A DNA stretch of 64,000 nt from Paenibacillus arenilitoris (GCF_014705655.1 NZ_JACXIY010000020.1:1-64000); one strand, 5' to 3'. Counted from the first letter of the stretch, positions 17,161-25,154 are shown. Numbers and translations are program-made. Notes: a model not told the origin generated them from the sequence alone.

Positions 17161-17706
17161 TCATTTCTCCCTATCGATTGAATTGGAAGCTGCGACAGGC
17201 TCCAATTCCGCTTCACTGACAGCCGGAACAATAATCGCGTCTTCCCCGAGTAACACGGCATCCGGATCACTCGGCGCCCTCAGCCATTTACGCCCTTCCA
17301 TCAGATCCGAAACAAAACCGTCCGTAAGCTCGTAGCCTACTATTTGTGTACCCTGATTTGGATAAAAATAAACATCCGATACGCGTCCAAGCTGCTCGCC
17401 AAGTACGGTCACGACCGGTAAATCCCTTAATTTCACCAAACCCGTGTAAAAGGACCGCAAAATCTGCTTCGGCTTCATCCGGACAATCGCCGTTTCGCTC
17501 GAAATAATGACCGTATCTTCCCCGCAGGACAGCACATCCGACCATTTGACCGTCTTCACCGATAAGGCGAACCACTTGGCATACTCCAAAATGATGCCTT
17601 TCAGCTGCCAATGCTCGTCAAACCAAGCGTCCTTCACGGTTCCGACCATTCTGCCGGAATGGATCACGATAACGGGCAGACCAATTAGCTGTTGAAGTTT
17701 TATCAC
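17161..17706 (-). CDS. yrrD: PRC-barrel domain protein (YrrD-like)
   Basis: A 181-residue protein with two PRC-barrel-type halves: the first at about residues 1-80 (QLIGLPVIVIHSGRMVGTVKDAWFD), the second at about 85-165 (LRDLPVVTVLGEQLGRVSDVYFY). PRC barrels are small beta folds found in RimM and photosynthetic reaction-centre H subunits. The Bacillus YrrD homologue has no firm function. It follows iscS by 17 bp and precedes the zinc-ribbon gene by 3 bp, so it is part of the cymR-iscS unit. Confidence 0.82.
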   Translation of the reverse strand: MIKLQQLIGLPVIVIHSGRMVGTVKDAWFDEHWQLKGIILEYAKWFALSVKTVKWSDVLSCGEDTVIISSETAIVRMKPKQILRSFYTGLVKLRDLPVVTVLGEQLGRVSDVYFYPNQGTQIVGYELTDGFVSDLMEGRKWLRAPSDPDAVLLGEDAIIVPAVSEAELEPVAASNSIDREK

Positions 17707-17723
17707 GCTGTGGCGGAGTCCTC

Positions 17724-18875
17724 CTAGTAGTTATTACGAATACGCCTCACGATCGTTCCGATTTTTTGTGCGGCGTCTTCTAATTCCTCCAAAGTATTCC
17801 CCAAACCGAAGCTAAATCTTACAGCCGATTGAAGCCGGTCCTCCGGCAGACGCATCGCGCGCAGCACATGCGACCGCTCAAGCGAGCCGGAGGTGCAGGC
17901 CGATCCGCTCGACGCCGCGATTCCTTCCATGTCGAGGTTCATCAGCATCGTTTCCGTATCGATGCCGATGAAGCTGACGTTGACGATATGCGGGAGGCGA
18001 TTCCGCTCGCCTCCGTTGACCGCGATCGGCACGCCCGCATGCGTTTGCAGCAGCTCTATCCATCTCATACGGAGCTCGTCCATCAAAGGTTGCTTCTTCG
18101 CCCTCTCGTTCACAGAAATGTCAACAGCTTCTGCGAATCCGACGATGCCGGCAATGTTTTCGGTGCCCGCACGGCGCTTCCGCTCCTGCGATCCGCCGTG
18201 CTGAATGGACTCGAATGGCGTGCCGGCGGCCGCGTACAGCGCGCCGACGCCTTGCGGTCCGTTGATTTTATGGGCGGAAAAGCTCATGAAGTCGACGGGG
18301 AGCTCGCCCAGCCGATAAGGGATCCAGCCAAGAGTTTGCACGGCGTCGACATGGAACAGCGCTCCGCCGGCATGGGCGATCTCCCCGATTCGTTCGATCG
18401 GCTGCAGCGAGCCGACCTCGTTATTGCCGTGCATAATGCTGACAAGTCCCGTCTCCGGCGTCAACGCGGCTCGGACAAGCTCCGGATCGGTCGTGCCGTC
18501 GCTGCCGAGCGGCAGAACCGTCAGTCCGAAGCCCTCTTCCCTGCTTAGCCATTCGCATGTATGAAGCACGGCATGATGCTCGCCCGCCGATGTGACGATA
18601 TGAGACCTGCCCCGCTTGCGCTGCGCCTTGGCCGCTCCGATCAGCGCGGCGTTGTCGCTCTCCGTCCCGCCCGACGTGAAGACGAGCTCGGAAGGCTTGC
18701 AGCCGAGCGCCGAAGCGATAAGGTCGCGCGACCGATTCAGCCGCTGCTTGGCTTCCCTGCCGAAAGCGTGCATGCTTGACGCGTTGCTGGGACCGCTCAT
18801 CGCGCCGAGCATCGCCTGCGCCACCTCCGGACGCATCGGCGTCGTGGCGGCATGGTCGAAATAATACGTACCCAT
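17724..18875 (-). CDS. iscS: Cysteine desulfurase (IscS/NifS family)
   Basis: A PLP-dependent enzyme that takes sulfur from cysteine. Next to mnmA it most likely supplies persulfide for 2-thiolation of tRNA U34 (YrvO role in B. subtilis). Key features are YYFDHAATTP at the start, the PLP lysine in SAHKINGPQG, and the catalytic cysteine in SSGSACTSG, with a short loop after it. ATG 18875 is used (383 aa) with AAAGGT upstream. It lies 13 bp downstream of cymR and is co-directional with it. Confidence 0.95.
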   Translation of the reverse strand: MGTYYFDHAATTPMRPEVAQAMLGAMSGPSNASSMHAFGREAKQRLNRSRDLIASALGCKPSELVFTSGGTESDNAALIGAAKAQRKRGRSHIVTSAGEHHAVLHTCEWLSREEGFGLTVLPLGSDGTTDPELVRAALTPETGLVSIMHGNNEVGSLQPIERIGEIAHAGGALFHVDAVQTLGWIPYRLGELPVDFMSFSAHKINGPQGVGALYAAAGTPFESIQHGGSQERKRRAGTENIAGIVGFAEAVDISVNERAKKQPLMDELRMRWIELLQTHAGVPIAVNGGERNRLPHIVNVSFIGIDTETMLMNLDMEGIAASSGSACTSGSLERSHVLRAMRLPEDRLQSAVRFSFGLGNTLEELEDAAQKIGTIVRRIRNNY

Positions 18876-18888
18876 GGTCAACCTACCT

Positions 18889-19308
18889 TTATATATAGAA
18901 CATGTAGCTGTCGGGTTTGCCTTCTTCCTCGTAGGCGATCAGATCGGCGAGCGAGGTCGAATCGAGCACTTCGGCGATGCTGTCGCGGATGCGAAGCCAT
19001 AATTGGCGCTTCGCGGGATCGTCTTCCTCCGTGAAGTCGACCGGCGAGATCGGTCCTTCGAGAATGCGGATCACGTCGCCGGACGTAATATTATCGGGTT
19101 CCTTGGACAAAATGTAACCGCCGTAAGCGCCTCTTATGCTCTTTACCAGACCGGCGTTGCGCAGCGGCGCGACCAACTGCTCCAAATAATGCTCGGAAAG
19201 CTGATTCCGCTCGGCGATGCTCTTGAGCGAAGTCGGGCCTTCCCCGTATTTAGCCGCCAGCTCCATCATAATCGTTAAGCCGTAGCGGCCTTTCGTCGAT
19301 ATTTTCAA
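18889..19308 (-). CDS. cymR: Rrf2 family cysteine-metabolism regulator CymR
   Basis: A 139-residue winged-helix repressor of the Rrf2 family. In B. subtilis and S. aureus CymR, together with CysK, represses cysteine uptake and synthesis genes. The N-terminus KISTKGRYGLTIMMELA, the recognition-helix region SEHYLEQLVAPLRNAGLVKSIRG and the GPISPV motif match CymR closely. There are no clustered cysteines for an Fe-S cluster, unlike IscR. A TTG start at 19308 is preferred: GAGGTG lies 6 nt before it and the protein then begins exactly as known CymR proteins do. It heads the iscS-yrrD unit and is divergent from mnmA. Confidence 0.93.
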   Translation of the reverse strand: MKISTKGRYGLTIMMELAAKYGEGPTSLKSIAERNQLSEHYLEQLVAPLRNAGLVKSIRGAYGGYILSKEPDNITSGDVIRILEGPISPVDFTEEDDPAKRQLWLRIRDSIAEVLDSTSLADLIAYEEEGKPDSYMFYI

Positions 19309-19352
19309 ATGTGGCACCTCATTTTTGAATTATTCGCTTTCCCCGTTAAATC

Positions 19353-19381
19353 ACTGTATTCCCATATCACATCTATGTTAA
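19353..19381 (-). promoter_or_regulatory. Probable sigma-A promoter of cymR
   Basis: TTAACA (19381-19376), a 17-bp spacer and TACAGT (19358-19353) read toward cymR. The -35 element lies inside the 12-bp palindrome TATGTTAACATA (19375-19386), which could be an operator for autoregulation. Confidence 0.6.
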
Positions 19382-19422
19382 CATATCGCACGGGCGGCGT
19401 GTGCAAAAAGGTTGGCATCTTC

Positions 19423-19451
19423 ATGAAAAACTTTTCAGCCTATGGTACAAT
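19423..19451 (+). promoter_or_regulatory. Possible promoter of mnmA
   Basis: TGGTACAAT (19443-19451) is an extended -10 element. The hexamer 17 bp upstream, ATGAAA (19423-19428), matches the -35 consensus at four of six positions. It faces mnmA, which starts 47 bp further on. Confidence 0.5.
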
Positions 19452-19497
19452 GAAAATGGCTTGAATAAAGGTTTGAATGAACAAGGTGGTGTATAGC

Positions 19498-20631
19498 ATG
19501 AATAAGCCAAAAGCCTCTACCAGGGTCGTCGTCGGCATGTCGGGCGGCGTCGATTCTTCCGTCACCGCGCTGCTGCTGAAGCGGCAGGGCTACGACGTGA
19601 TAGGCATCTTTATGAAAAACTGGGACGATACCGACGAATTCGGCCATTGCACGGCCGAAGAGGATTCGGAAGACGTACGCCGCGTCTGCGAGCAAATCGG
19701 CATCCCCTACTATACCGTTAACTTCGAGAAGCAATATTATGATAAAGTATTCACCTATTTCCTGGACGAATACAAGCGCGGGCGCACCCCGAATCCGGAC
19801 GTGATGTGCAATCGCGAGATCAAGTTCGGCGACTTCCTGCAGCGCGCGACGGAGCTTGGCGCCGATTACCTGGCGACCGGTCATTACGCCCGCGTCCAGC
19901 GGACGGAAGACGGCGTGACGAAGCTGCTTCGGGGCGTCGACGCGAACAAAGATCAGACGTACTTCCTGAGCGCGCTTAACCAGAAGCAGTTGGCCAAAGC
20001 GATGTTCCCGATCGGCCATCTGCCGAAGCCCGAAGTGCGGCGCATCGCCGAAGAAGCCGGCCTGTTCACGGCGAAGAAGAAGGACAGCACCGGCGTCTGC
20101 TTCATCGGCGAGCGGAACTTCAAGCAGTTCCTCAGCGGTTATTTGCCCGCGCAATCGGGCGATATGATCGACATCCGGACCGGCGAGAAGAAAGGCCGTC
20201 ACGACGGCCTCATGTATTACACGCTCGGCCAGCGCCAAGGGCTTGGCATCGGCGGATCGGGCACCGGCGAGCCTTGGTTCGTCGCCGACAAGGATTTGGA
20301 GCGGAACGTCCTGTACGTCGTGCAGGGCGAGCGTCATCCGAGCCTGTATTCGGAAAGCCTGACGGCCAGCGGCATGAACTGGATCGTGCCCGGCTCGGGC
20401 GCCGGCACGCTGAAGTGCACCGCCAAGTTCCGCTACCGCCAGCCGGACCAAGGCGTGACCGTCACGGCGCGCGAGGACGGCACGGCGCACATCGTGTTCG
20501 ATGTTCCGCAGAAGGCCGTAACCCCCGGACAAGCGGTCGTCCTCTACGACGGAGACGTTTGCCTCGGCGGCGGCACGATCGAAAGCGTTCGGAAGGTGGA
20601 CGCCGAAGCTATTGCCTCGCTGCAGGCTTAA
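19498..20631 (+). CDS. mnmA: tRNA-specific 2-thiouridylase MnmA
   Basis: Uses ATP and persulfide sulfur to make 2-thiouridine at position 34 of tRNA-Lys, -Glu and -Gln. The PP-loop VVVGMSGGVDSS is near the N-terminus. The two catalytic cysteines are in NPDVMCN and STGVCFIGER. The FKQFLSGYLPAQSGDM region and a C-terminal beta-barrel follow as in the family. The start is ATG 19498 because AAGGTGGTG precedes it; an in-frame ATG at 19477 lacks a site. It is divergent from cymR-iscS, whereas in B. subtilis the three genes run together. Confidence 0.97.
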   Translation: MNKPKASTRVVVGMSGGVDSSVTALLLKRQGYDVIGIFMKNWDDTDEFGHCTAEEDSEDVRRVCEQIGIPYYTVNFEKQYYDKVFTYFLDEYKRGRTPNPDVMCNREIKFGDFLQRATELGADYLATGHYARVQRTEDGVTKLLRGVDANKDQTYFLSALNQKQLAKAMFPIGHLPKPEVRRIAEEAGLFTAKKKDSTGVCFIGERNFKQFLSGYLPAQSGDMIDIRTGEKKGRHDGLMYYTLGQRQGLGIGGSGTGEPWFVADKDLERNVLYVVQGERHPSLYSESLTASGMNWIVPGSGAGTLKCTAKFRYRQPDQGVTVTAREDGTAHIVFDVPQKAVTPGQAVVLYDGDVCLGGGTIESVRKVDAEAIASLQA

Positions 20632-20640
20632 TAACGGTTA

Positions 20641-20688
20641 GGGCTGACCCGCGCTCCTTACGGATGCGCAGGTCAGCCCTCTTTTGTT
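20641..20688 (+). terminator. Terminator of mnmA
   Basis: GGGCTGACC (20641-20649) pairs with GGTCAGCCC (20671-20679), with a further inner CGC/GCG pair, and is followed by TCTTTTGTTT. It lies 10 bases after the mnmA stop. Confidence 0.88.
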
Positions 20689-20695
20689 TGCCGCG

Positions 20696-22036
20696 TTAGC
20701 CGGACTGCCTGTCGCCCCGCCCCTTTGCCCGATCGCCGACGCGGCGGATGAGGATGCGCGATACCCGAAGATGATCGGTTTCCTCGATGACGAACTCGTA
20801 ATCGCCCGAGTGGCCGATGCGCTGGTTTCTCGTCGGCGGCAGCTCGATTTTGGAATACATCCAGCCTCCGATCGTATCGTAATTGTCCGATTCGATGTCC
20901 AGCCCGAAAAACCCGTTCACCTCTTCGATGAGCATTAGGCCGCTGACCGAGTACGTGTGATCGTCGATTTTCTCCAGACGCTCCCGCTCCTCGTCGAACT
21001 CATCCTGAATTTCGCCGACGATTTCCTCCATAATGTCCTCCAGCGTCACCAAGCCGGACGTGCCGCCGTACTCGTCGATCAATATGGCGATTTGCGATTT
21101 GCGCTTTTGCATCAGCTTAAGAAGCGTGCTGATCTGCATCGATTCCGGAACCGTAGTGATCGGCCGCGTGATTTGCCTGATGTCGCTTAAGGATTGGGCC
21201 GTGTCCTTCAGCAGGTCTTTAATGTGGACGAAGCCGATAATATTGTCCTTGTCGTTTTCGCATACCGGATAGCGGGTCAGCATTTGCTCGAGCGCGATGC
21301 TTTTGTTATCGGCAAGCGGCAGGCTCGTGTTCAGGCAGACCATCTCCGTGCGAGGGATCATGATTTCGCGGGCGTTCGTTTCGGCAAACTCGAATATGTT
21401 GTCAACCAGCGTAAGCTCCGTATTGTCGATGAGCCCCCTCTTGTGGCTTTCCTTCATCAGAATGCGAATCTCGTCCTCGGTATGGGCCGAATCCTTCTCG
21501 CTCGCAGGCTCGATGCCGACCGCCCGAAGGAGTAAATTCGCCGTTCCGTTCAACAGCCATATAAGAGGATACATCGCTTTGTAAAAATAAACGAGCGGCG
21601 ATGCCGTCAGCAGCGTAACCGTCTCCGATTTGCGAATGGCGACCGTCTTCGGCGCAAGCTCGCCAAGCACGATATGAAGCACCGTAATGAAAGTAAACGC
21701 CAGGATAAACGAAACGGCGTGAAGGAGCACACCGTCCCGAAGCCCGATCGCGGCGAACAACGGCTCGATCGCTCTCGCCACGGCAGGCTCCCCGATCCAT
21801 CCGAGACCGAGCGAGGAGAGCGTTATGCCAAGCTGGCAAGCGGACAAATAGGCATCGAGATTGCCCGTCATCCGGGAAGCCAGCTTCGCCCTCGAATGAC
21901 CTTCGGAGACGAGCGCGTCGATCCGTCTGCCCCGGACCTTCACCATGGCAAACTCCGCCGCGACGAAAAAGCCGTTCATGCCTACCAGCAACAGAACAAG
22001 GGGAAGCGACAAACCGAGCGGTAAAGGGTCACTCAA
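20696..22036 (-). CDS. HlyC/CorC family protein with CNNM and CBS domains
   Basis: A membrane protein of the hemolysin/CorC family, linked to Mg2+ or Co2+ handling. A CNNM (DUF21) domain with four hydrophobic segments covers about residues 1-180 (LPLVLLLVGMNGFFVAAEFAMVKVR). Two CBS domains follow (MIPRTEMVCLN...; QISTLLKLMQKRKSQIAILIDEYGGTSGLVTLEDIMEEIVGEI), then the CorC_HlyC C-terminal domain. The frame opens at 22138, but the upstream part codes for an unlikely Cys/Arg-rich tail. TTG 22036 with GGCAGGA before it gives MSDPLPLGL (446 aa). A strong AAAGGAGGTG about 18 nt before GTG 22074 suggests a possible alternative start or a short leader peptide. Confidence 0.88.
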   Translation of the reverse strand: MSDPLPLGLSLPLVLLLVGMNGFFVAAEFAMVKVRGRRIDALVSEGHSRAKLASRMTGNLDAYLSACQLGITLSSLGLGWIGEPAVARAIEPLFAAIGLRDGVLLHAVSFILAFTFITVLHIVLGELAPKTVAIRKSETVTLLTASPLVYFYKAMYPLIWLLNGTANLLLRAVGIEPASEKDSAHTEDEIRILMKESHKRGLIDNTELTLVDNIFEFAETNAREIMIPRTEMVCLNTSLPLADNKSIALEQMLTRYPVCENDKDNIIGFVHIKDLLKDTAQSLSDIRQITRPITTVPESMQISTLLKLMQKRKSQIAILIDEYGGTSGLVTLEDIMEEIVGEIQDEFDEERERLEKIDDHTYSVSGLMLIEEVNGFFGLDIESDNYDTIGGWMYSKIELPPTRNQRIGHSGDYEFVIEETDHLRVSRILIRRVGDRAKGRGDRQSG

Positions 22037-22304
22037 CGAATTCCTGCCCCCGCATGTGCGATGCACCCCGCGTGGACAGGCGCACCTCCTTTTGGAACAA
22101 AGATACGGCGATCTTTGTCTGATGTGATCACGCCTCATGATGCCAAGCCGCCGCGCCGGACTGCACGATCGAAGGGATTTCCGTTTTCGCGATTGTATTT
22201 ATGTGTATTCGTTACAGGCTAGCCAATATACGCGGTTTTCCGCCGAAGCTTTACCGATTTTTTCATGGCCGGGCAGGCCGAATTATTTTAAAAGTTCATA
22301 AAGA

Positions 22305-22322
22305 CGCAACGAATTCGTTGCG
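22305..22322. promoter_or_regulatory. Perfect 18-bp palindrome between corC-type and copC genes
   Basis: CGCAACGAATTCGTTGCG is a perfect inverted repeat with no spacer. It lies about 30 bp upstream of the -10 box of copC in the divergent intergenic region. This position and symmetry suggest an operator for a dimeric regulator. It does not look like known CopY or CsoR sites, so the regulator is unknown. Confidence 0.55.
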
Positions 22323-22349
22323 CGAATGGAGCTAAGCATGCGTTGAATT

Positions 22350-22358
22350 TGATATAAT
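22350..22358 (+). promoter_or_regulatory. Extended -10 promoter of copC-copD
   Basis: TGATATAAT is a perfect extended -10 element (TGnTATAAT), 53 bp before the copC start. No good -35 hexamer is present, so an activator or the extended -10 alone may suffice. Confidence 0.6.
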
Positions 22359-22410
22359 GCAAACAGTTAACGAAGCAGAATTGAACATTAACGCGTAGGA
22401 GGATTCCAAG

Positions 22411-23001
22411 ATGAAAAAAATATTGCTGATTTTCTTAGCCGCCCTTTGGCTCGTGCCCGGCGTTGCCATGGCTCATTCCACACTGGAGGTCGCGGTTCCG
22501 GCGAAGGATGCGACCGTTCAAGCCTCGCCCGAGAAGATCGAGCTTACGTTTAATACGAAAATCGAGAAGCTAAGCAATTTCAAGCTGCTTAATGCCGCCG
22601 GAGAGCAAATCCAAACCGGCGAAACGGACGTTGACGGCGCCACGATGAGCGGCGGCGTGCCGGAACCGCTGGCAAGCGGCGTTTATACGGTGAAATGGAC
22701 GATCATCGGTGCCGACGGGCATTCCGTGGAAGGGGAGTACGCGTTCACGGTGGACGCGCCGGAGCCTTCCGTCGAGCCATCGCCGACCGTGACGCCGGAA
22801 GCGTCCGCAGAAGCGGATGGTGCGGAGCCTTCCCCTACCCCGTCCGCTGAAGCGACGGCAGACGCCGGCGAACCGGCGGAAGAGGAGAACGGAGCTGCCG
22901 GCGGAGAAACGCAGGGCACGAACTACGCTCCGGCTATCGTAATCGGCGTCATTATCGTCGCTGCGGCGCTCGTCCTGTTCCTGCGGAGACGCAAACCATG
23001 A
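22411..23001 (+). CDS. copC: CopC-domain copper-binding protein with C-terminal membrane anchor
   Basis: A 196-residue exported protein. A signal peptide ends at AMA, which would leave His as the first mature residue (HSTLEVAVPAKDATV). That N-terminal His is a copper ligand in CopC-family proteins. The CopC Ig-like domain (about residues 22-125) ends with TVKWTIIGADGHSVEGEYAFTV and contains the second conserved His. A Pro/Ser/Glu-rich linker and one C-terminal membrane helix before RRRKP follow. TAGGAGG precedes the ATG. The stop overlaps the copD start (ATGA), so the two are translationally coupled and likely act together in copper binding and import. Confidence 0.9.
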   Translation: MKKILLIFLAALWLVPGVAMAHSTLEVAVPAKDATVQASPEKIELTFNTKIEKLSNFKLLNAAGEQIQTGETDVDGATMSGGVPEPLASGVYTVKWTIIGADGHSVEGEYAFTVDAPEPSVEPSPTVTPEASAEADGAEPSPTPSAEATADAGEPAEEENGAAGGETQGTNYAPAIVIGVIIVAAALVLFLRRRKP

Positions 23002-24083
23002 TTTATGTCAGCGAAGGCCTTCTATACGTATGCTTCGCGATTTTGACGGGAACGCTGCTGCTTAAGCTCGTACCCGAGAAGAACAGGCCTTCCGTAACCG
23101 TTCCGAACGGACTGCTGGTCGCCTGCGCGATCGCGATTCCGGTCCTGTCTTACGTGCCCATTCATAAGCTTGCGCTTGTATTTGCCGAGGACTTCGACAT
23201 GACCTATACCTCTATATTGAAAAGCATCCTGCTCGACATTAACACGGGCAAAGCTTGGGTATGGACGGTCATCGGCTCCGCGGGACTCGCGTTTTTGCTT
23301 GGGCTCAAGGCGTTCCGCAGCGACAAGCATATGCCGAAGGTCGCCTTGTTCGTGACGTTTCTGCTTATCGTATGGCTCGGCTACGCCGGCCATGCTTCGT
23401 CTTTGTACGGCTTTCGCGGGCTCGCCACGCATGCCGCGCATTTTCTTGCGGTCAGCGTATGGATCGGCACGCTGTTCGTCGCCGGCTGGTTCTCCAAGGA
23501 CGACGCCCATTGGCCGGCCTTCCTTCGCTGGTTCTCGCCTCTGGCGATCGCGTGCGTGCTCGTGACGCTGCTCGCGGGCTTCGTGCTCATGTCGTTCACG
23601 ACGCCCGAATACGTGAACGCGTGGATGCTGCCTTACGGCCAAATGCTGCTCATGAAGCATCTGCTCATCTTGCCGTTGCTGCTCTTCGCCTATTCGAACG
23701 GCTTTGCTTACAAGCGGGCGGCAGCGGCCAATCCGTCCTTCTCCCCGAAGAAATGGGTGAAGGCGGAAAGCGTCGTCGCGCTGCTCGCGCTTGCCGCAAC
23801 CGCCGCGCTCGGCCAGCAAACGCCTCCGCATACGGTGAAGGAGACGCTTCAGTCCGTCTCGCCTTCGCCTCTGTTCACCTCGATCTACAAAGGCCAGTTC
23901 AGCCCTGATCTTACCCTGACGTTCTCGATTGGCCTGGATAGCCTCCTCATGCTGACTGCCGCGCTGCTGATGGCCGGGGGCGTTCTGTGGATGTATCGCT
24001 CGAACCGCGTCGTTCCGGCTTTCTTCATGGGGGTGCTGACCGCCGCGTTCGGGTACTTTGGACTTATGTTCGCGATCGCGTGA
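22998..24083 (+). CDS. copD: CopD-family copper permease
   Basis: A 361-residue integral membrane protein with eight or more hydrophobic helices, of the CopD family that pairs with CopC in copper uptake or resistance. The conserved His residues of the family are visible in GYAGHASSLYG and in HAAHFLAVSVWIGTL. In Bacillus the two domains are fused in YcnJ; here they are separate but overlapping genes. No copper-responsive regulator gene lies beside them. The stop is followed within 5 bp by the start of the repeat block. Confidence 0.88.
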   Translation: MIYVSEGLLYVCFAILTGTLLLKLVPEKNRPSVTVPNGLLVACAIAIPVLSYVPIHKLALVFAEDFDMTYTSILKSILLDINTGKAWVWTVIGSAGLAFLLGLKAFRSDKHMPKVALFVTFLLIVWLGYAGHASSLYGFRGLATHAAHFLAVSVWIGTLFVAGWFSKDDAHWPAFLRWFSPLAIACVLVTLLAGFVLMSFTTPEYVNAWMLPYGQMLLMKHLLILPLLLFAYSNGFAYKRAAAANPSFSPKKWVKAESVVALLALAATAALGQQTPPHTVKETLQSVSPSPLFTSIYKGQFSPDLTLTFSIGLDSLLMLTAALLMAGGVLWMYRSNRVVPAFFMGVLTAAFGYFGLMFAIA

Positions 24084-24087
24084 CAAC

Positions 24088-24236
24088 CAAACCTTTATAA
24101 GGCTTCTACCAAACCTTCAAAGGCTTTTACCAACCAACCTTTAAAAGGATTTACCAAACCTTTAAAGGCTTTACCAAACCTTTAAAGGATTTACCAAACC
24201 TTTAAAGGCTTTACCAAACCAACCTTCAAAGGCTTT
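24088..24236. repeat. Tandem ~19-bp repeats after copD
   Basis: About seven head-to-tail copies of a degenerate unit of the form TTACCAAACCTTTAAAGG(A/C)(T) begin 5 bases after the copD stop. Spacing is 19 bp in the core (starts near 24154, 24173, 24192, 24211) and a little longer at the edges. TTTAAAGG/CCTTTAAA makes each unit partly self-complementary. Function is unknown. Confidence 0.85.
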
Positions 24237-24250
24237 CGAACCCTCCCAAA

Positions 24251-24270
24251 CCCTCCCTTCCAAGGGAGGG
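24251..24270. repeat. Perfect inverted repeat CCCTCCCTT/AAGGGAGGG
   Basis: Two 9-bp arms separated by CC form a perfect inverted repeat between the 19-bp and the 107-bp repeat arrays. No T-tract follows on either strand, so it is not a typical terminator, although it could protect or end the copCD transcript. Confidence 0.7.
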
Positions 24271-24341
24271 CCCCGAGGCGCTGCGCCCTCTGGACACCCG
24301 CAATTGAATACACGTTGGAGCCGAAGAGCCGGTTGCGAGTG

Positions 24342-24810
24342 GCGGTTGTGTTGGAGCGCTTTCGTCCCTGAGGGACACGCTTTACTGCGTAGCGCTCGGG
24401 GGACCTGATTCTGGGTAACGTTGGATTTAAAGAGGCGGTTGTGTGGAGCGTTTGTGTAGGAGCGCTTTCGTCCCTGGGGGACACGCTTTACGGCGGTGCG
24501 CTCGGGGGACCTGCTTCGGGGGTAACGTCGGAGATGAAGACGTGGTTGAGTGGAACGTTTGTGTAAGAGCGCTTTCGTCCCTGGGGGACACGCTTTACGG
24601 CGGTGCGCTCGGGGGACCTGATTCTGGGTAACGTTGGATTTAAAGAGGCGGTTGTGTGGAGCGTTTGTGTAAGAGCGCTTTCGTCCCTGGGGGACACGCT
24701 TTACGGCGGTGCGCTCGGGGGGACCTGATTCTGGGTAACGTCGGTGATGAAGAGGCGGTTGAGTGGAGCGTTTGTGTAAGGAGCGCTTTCGTCCCTGGGG
24801 GGCACGCTGG
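24342..24810. repeat. Tandem ~107-bp repeat array, four units plus a partial copy
   Basis: The phrase GCGCTTTCGTCCCTG starts at 24356, 24462, 24569, 24675 and 24783, so the period is 106-108 bp. Each unit holds a small hairpin GTCCCTGGGGGAC (GTCCCTGAGGGAC in unit 1). From unit 2 on this is enclosed by GAGCGC...GCGCTC or AGCGC...GCGCT arms. Units 1 and 3 share nearly the same second half, while 2 and 4 differ from them. The period is not a multiple of three and units are contiguous, so the array is neither coding nor CRISPR. Function is unknown. Confidence 0.9.
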
Positions 24811-24860
24811 AAATTGGTGTTGATGTATGTTTGGAAGCAGCGCCATCAGAGCTAGCCTCG

Positions 24861-25050
24861 GTTAGTTTCAATAATTGAGTCTATGCGCGGAGTTGAGCTT
24901 GAAAAGAGCTGATTAGTTTCAGATATTGCGCTTAATGGCGGCTTTAGGACGGGTTAGCGTAGGATAGGGAGGGTTTAGTTTCAGTATTTGAAATTACAGC
25001 AAGACAAAGAGCCAAAAACGCTTTTCAAATTTCAATAATTGAAATTAATT
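24861..25050. repeat. Cluster of TTTCAATAATTGAAA-type palindromes
   Basis: Four copies of a short AT-rich motif related to AGTTTCAATAATTGAAACT lie here: near 24863, 24913, 24975 and a perfect 19-bp palindrome AATTTCAATAATTGAAATT at 25028-25046. The first is a diverged duplicate of the copy at 130-154. No gene is seen between 24084 and 25154. Confidence 0.75.
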
Positions 25051-25100
25051 TCATTACCTGGAACCTGCAACCCTGCAACCTGCGTCTAAAATTACGAAAT

Positions 25101-25151
25101 GGGCAGCCCGAAGGGTGATGTCGGCGACATCTTCTCCGGGCTGCCCCTTTT
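25101..25151. terminator. Hairpin terminator beside ynfA
   Basis: GGGCAGCCCG (25101-25110) pairs with CGGGCTGCCC (25137-25146), with an inner GATGTC/GACATC hairpin. The plus-strand exit has CTTTTTCG, the minus-strand exit ATTTCGTAATTTT, so it probably ends ynfA and blocks read-through from the repeat block. Confidence 0.75.
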
Positions 25152-25154
25152 TCG

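Noticed and set aside
20684..22410. An M-box (ykoK) magnesium riboswitch before the CorC-type gene.
   Set aside because: I looked for the conserved M-box segments in the leader and did not find them; only a small AAAGAT/ATCTTT hairpin is visible.
24088..24810. A CRISPR array.
   Set aside because: Repeat units are contiguous with no unique spacers, unit lengths (19 and about 107 bp) do not fit, and no cas genes are nearby.
24191..24846. Three minus-strand open frames of 68-97 codons in the 107-bp repeat array (products with PPGTKALL-like and SPRDESA-like repeats).
   Set aside because: The repeat period is 106-108 bp, so the frame changes from unit to unit; no ribosome sites are present and the compositions are unlikely.
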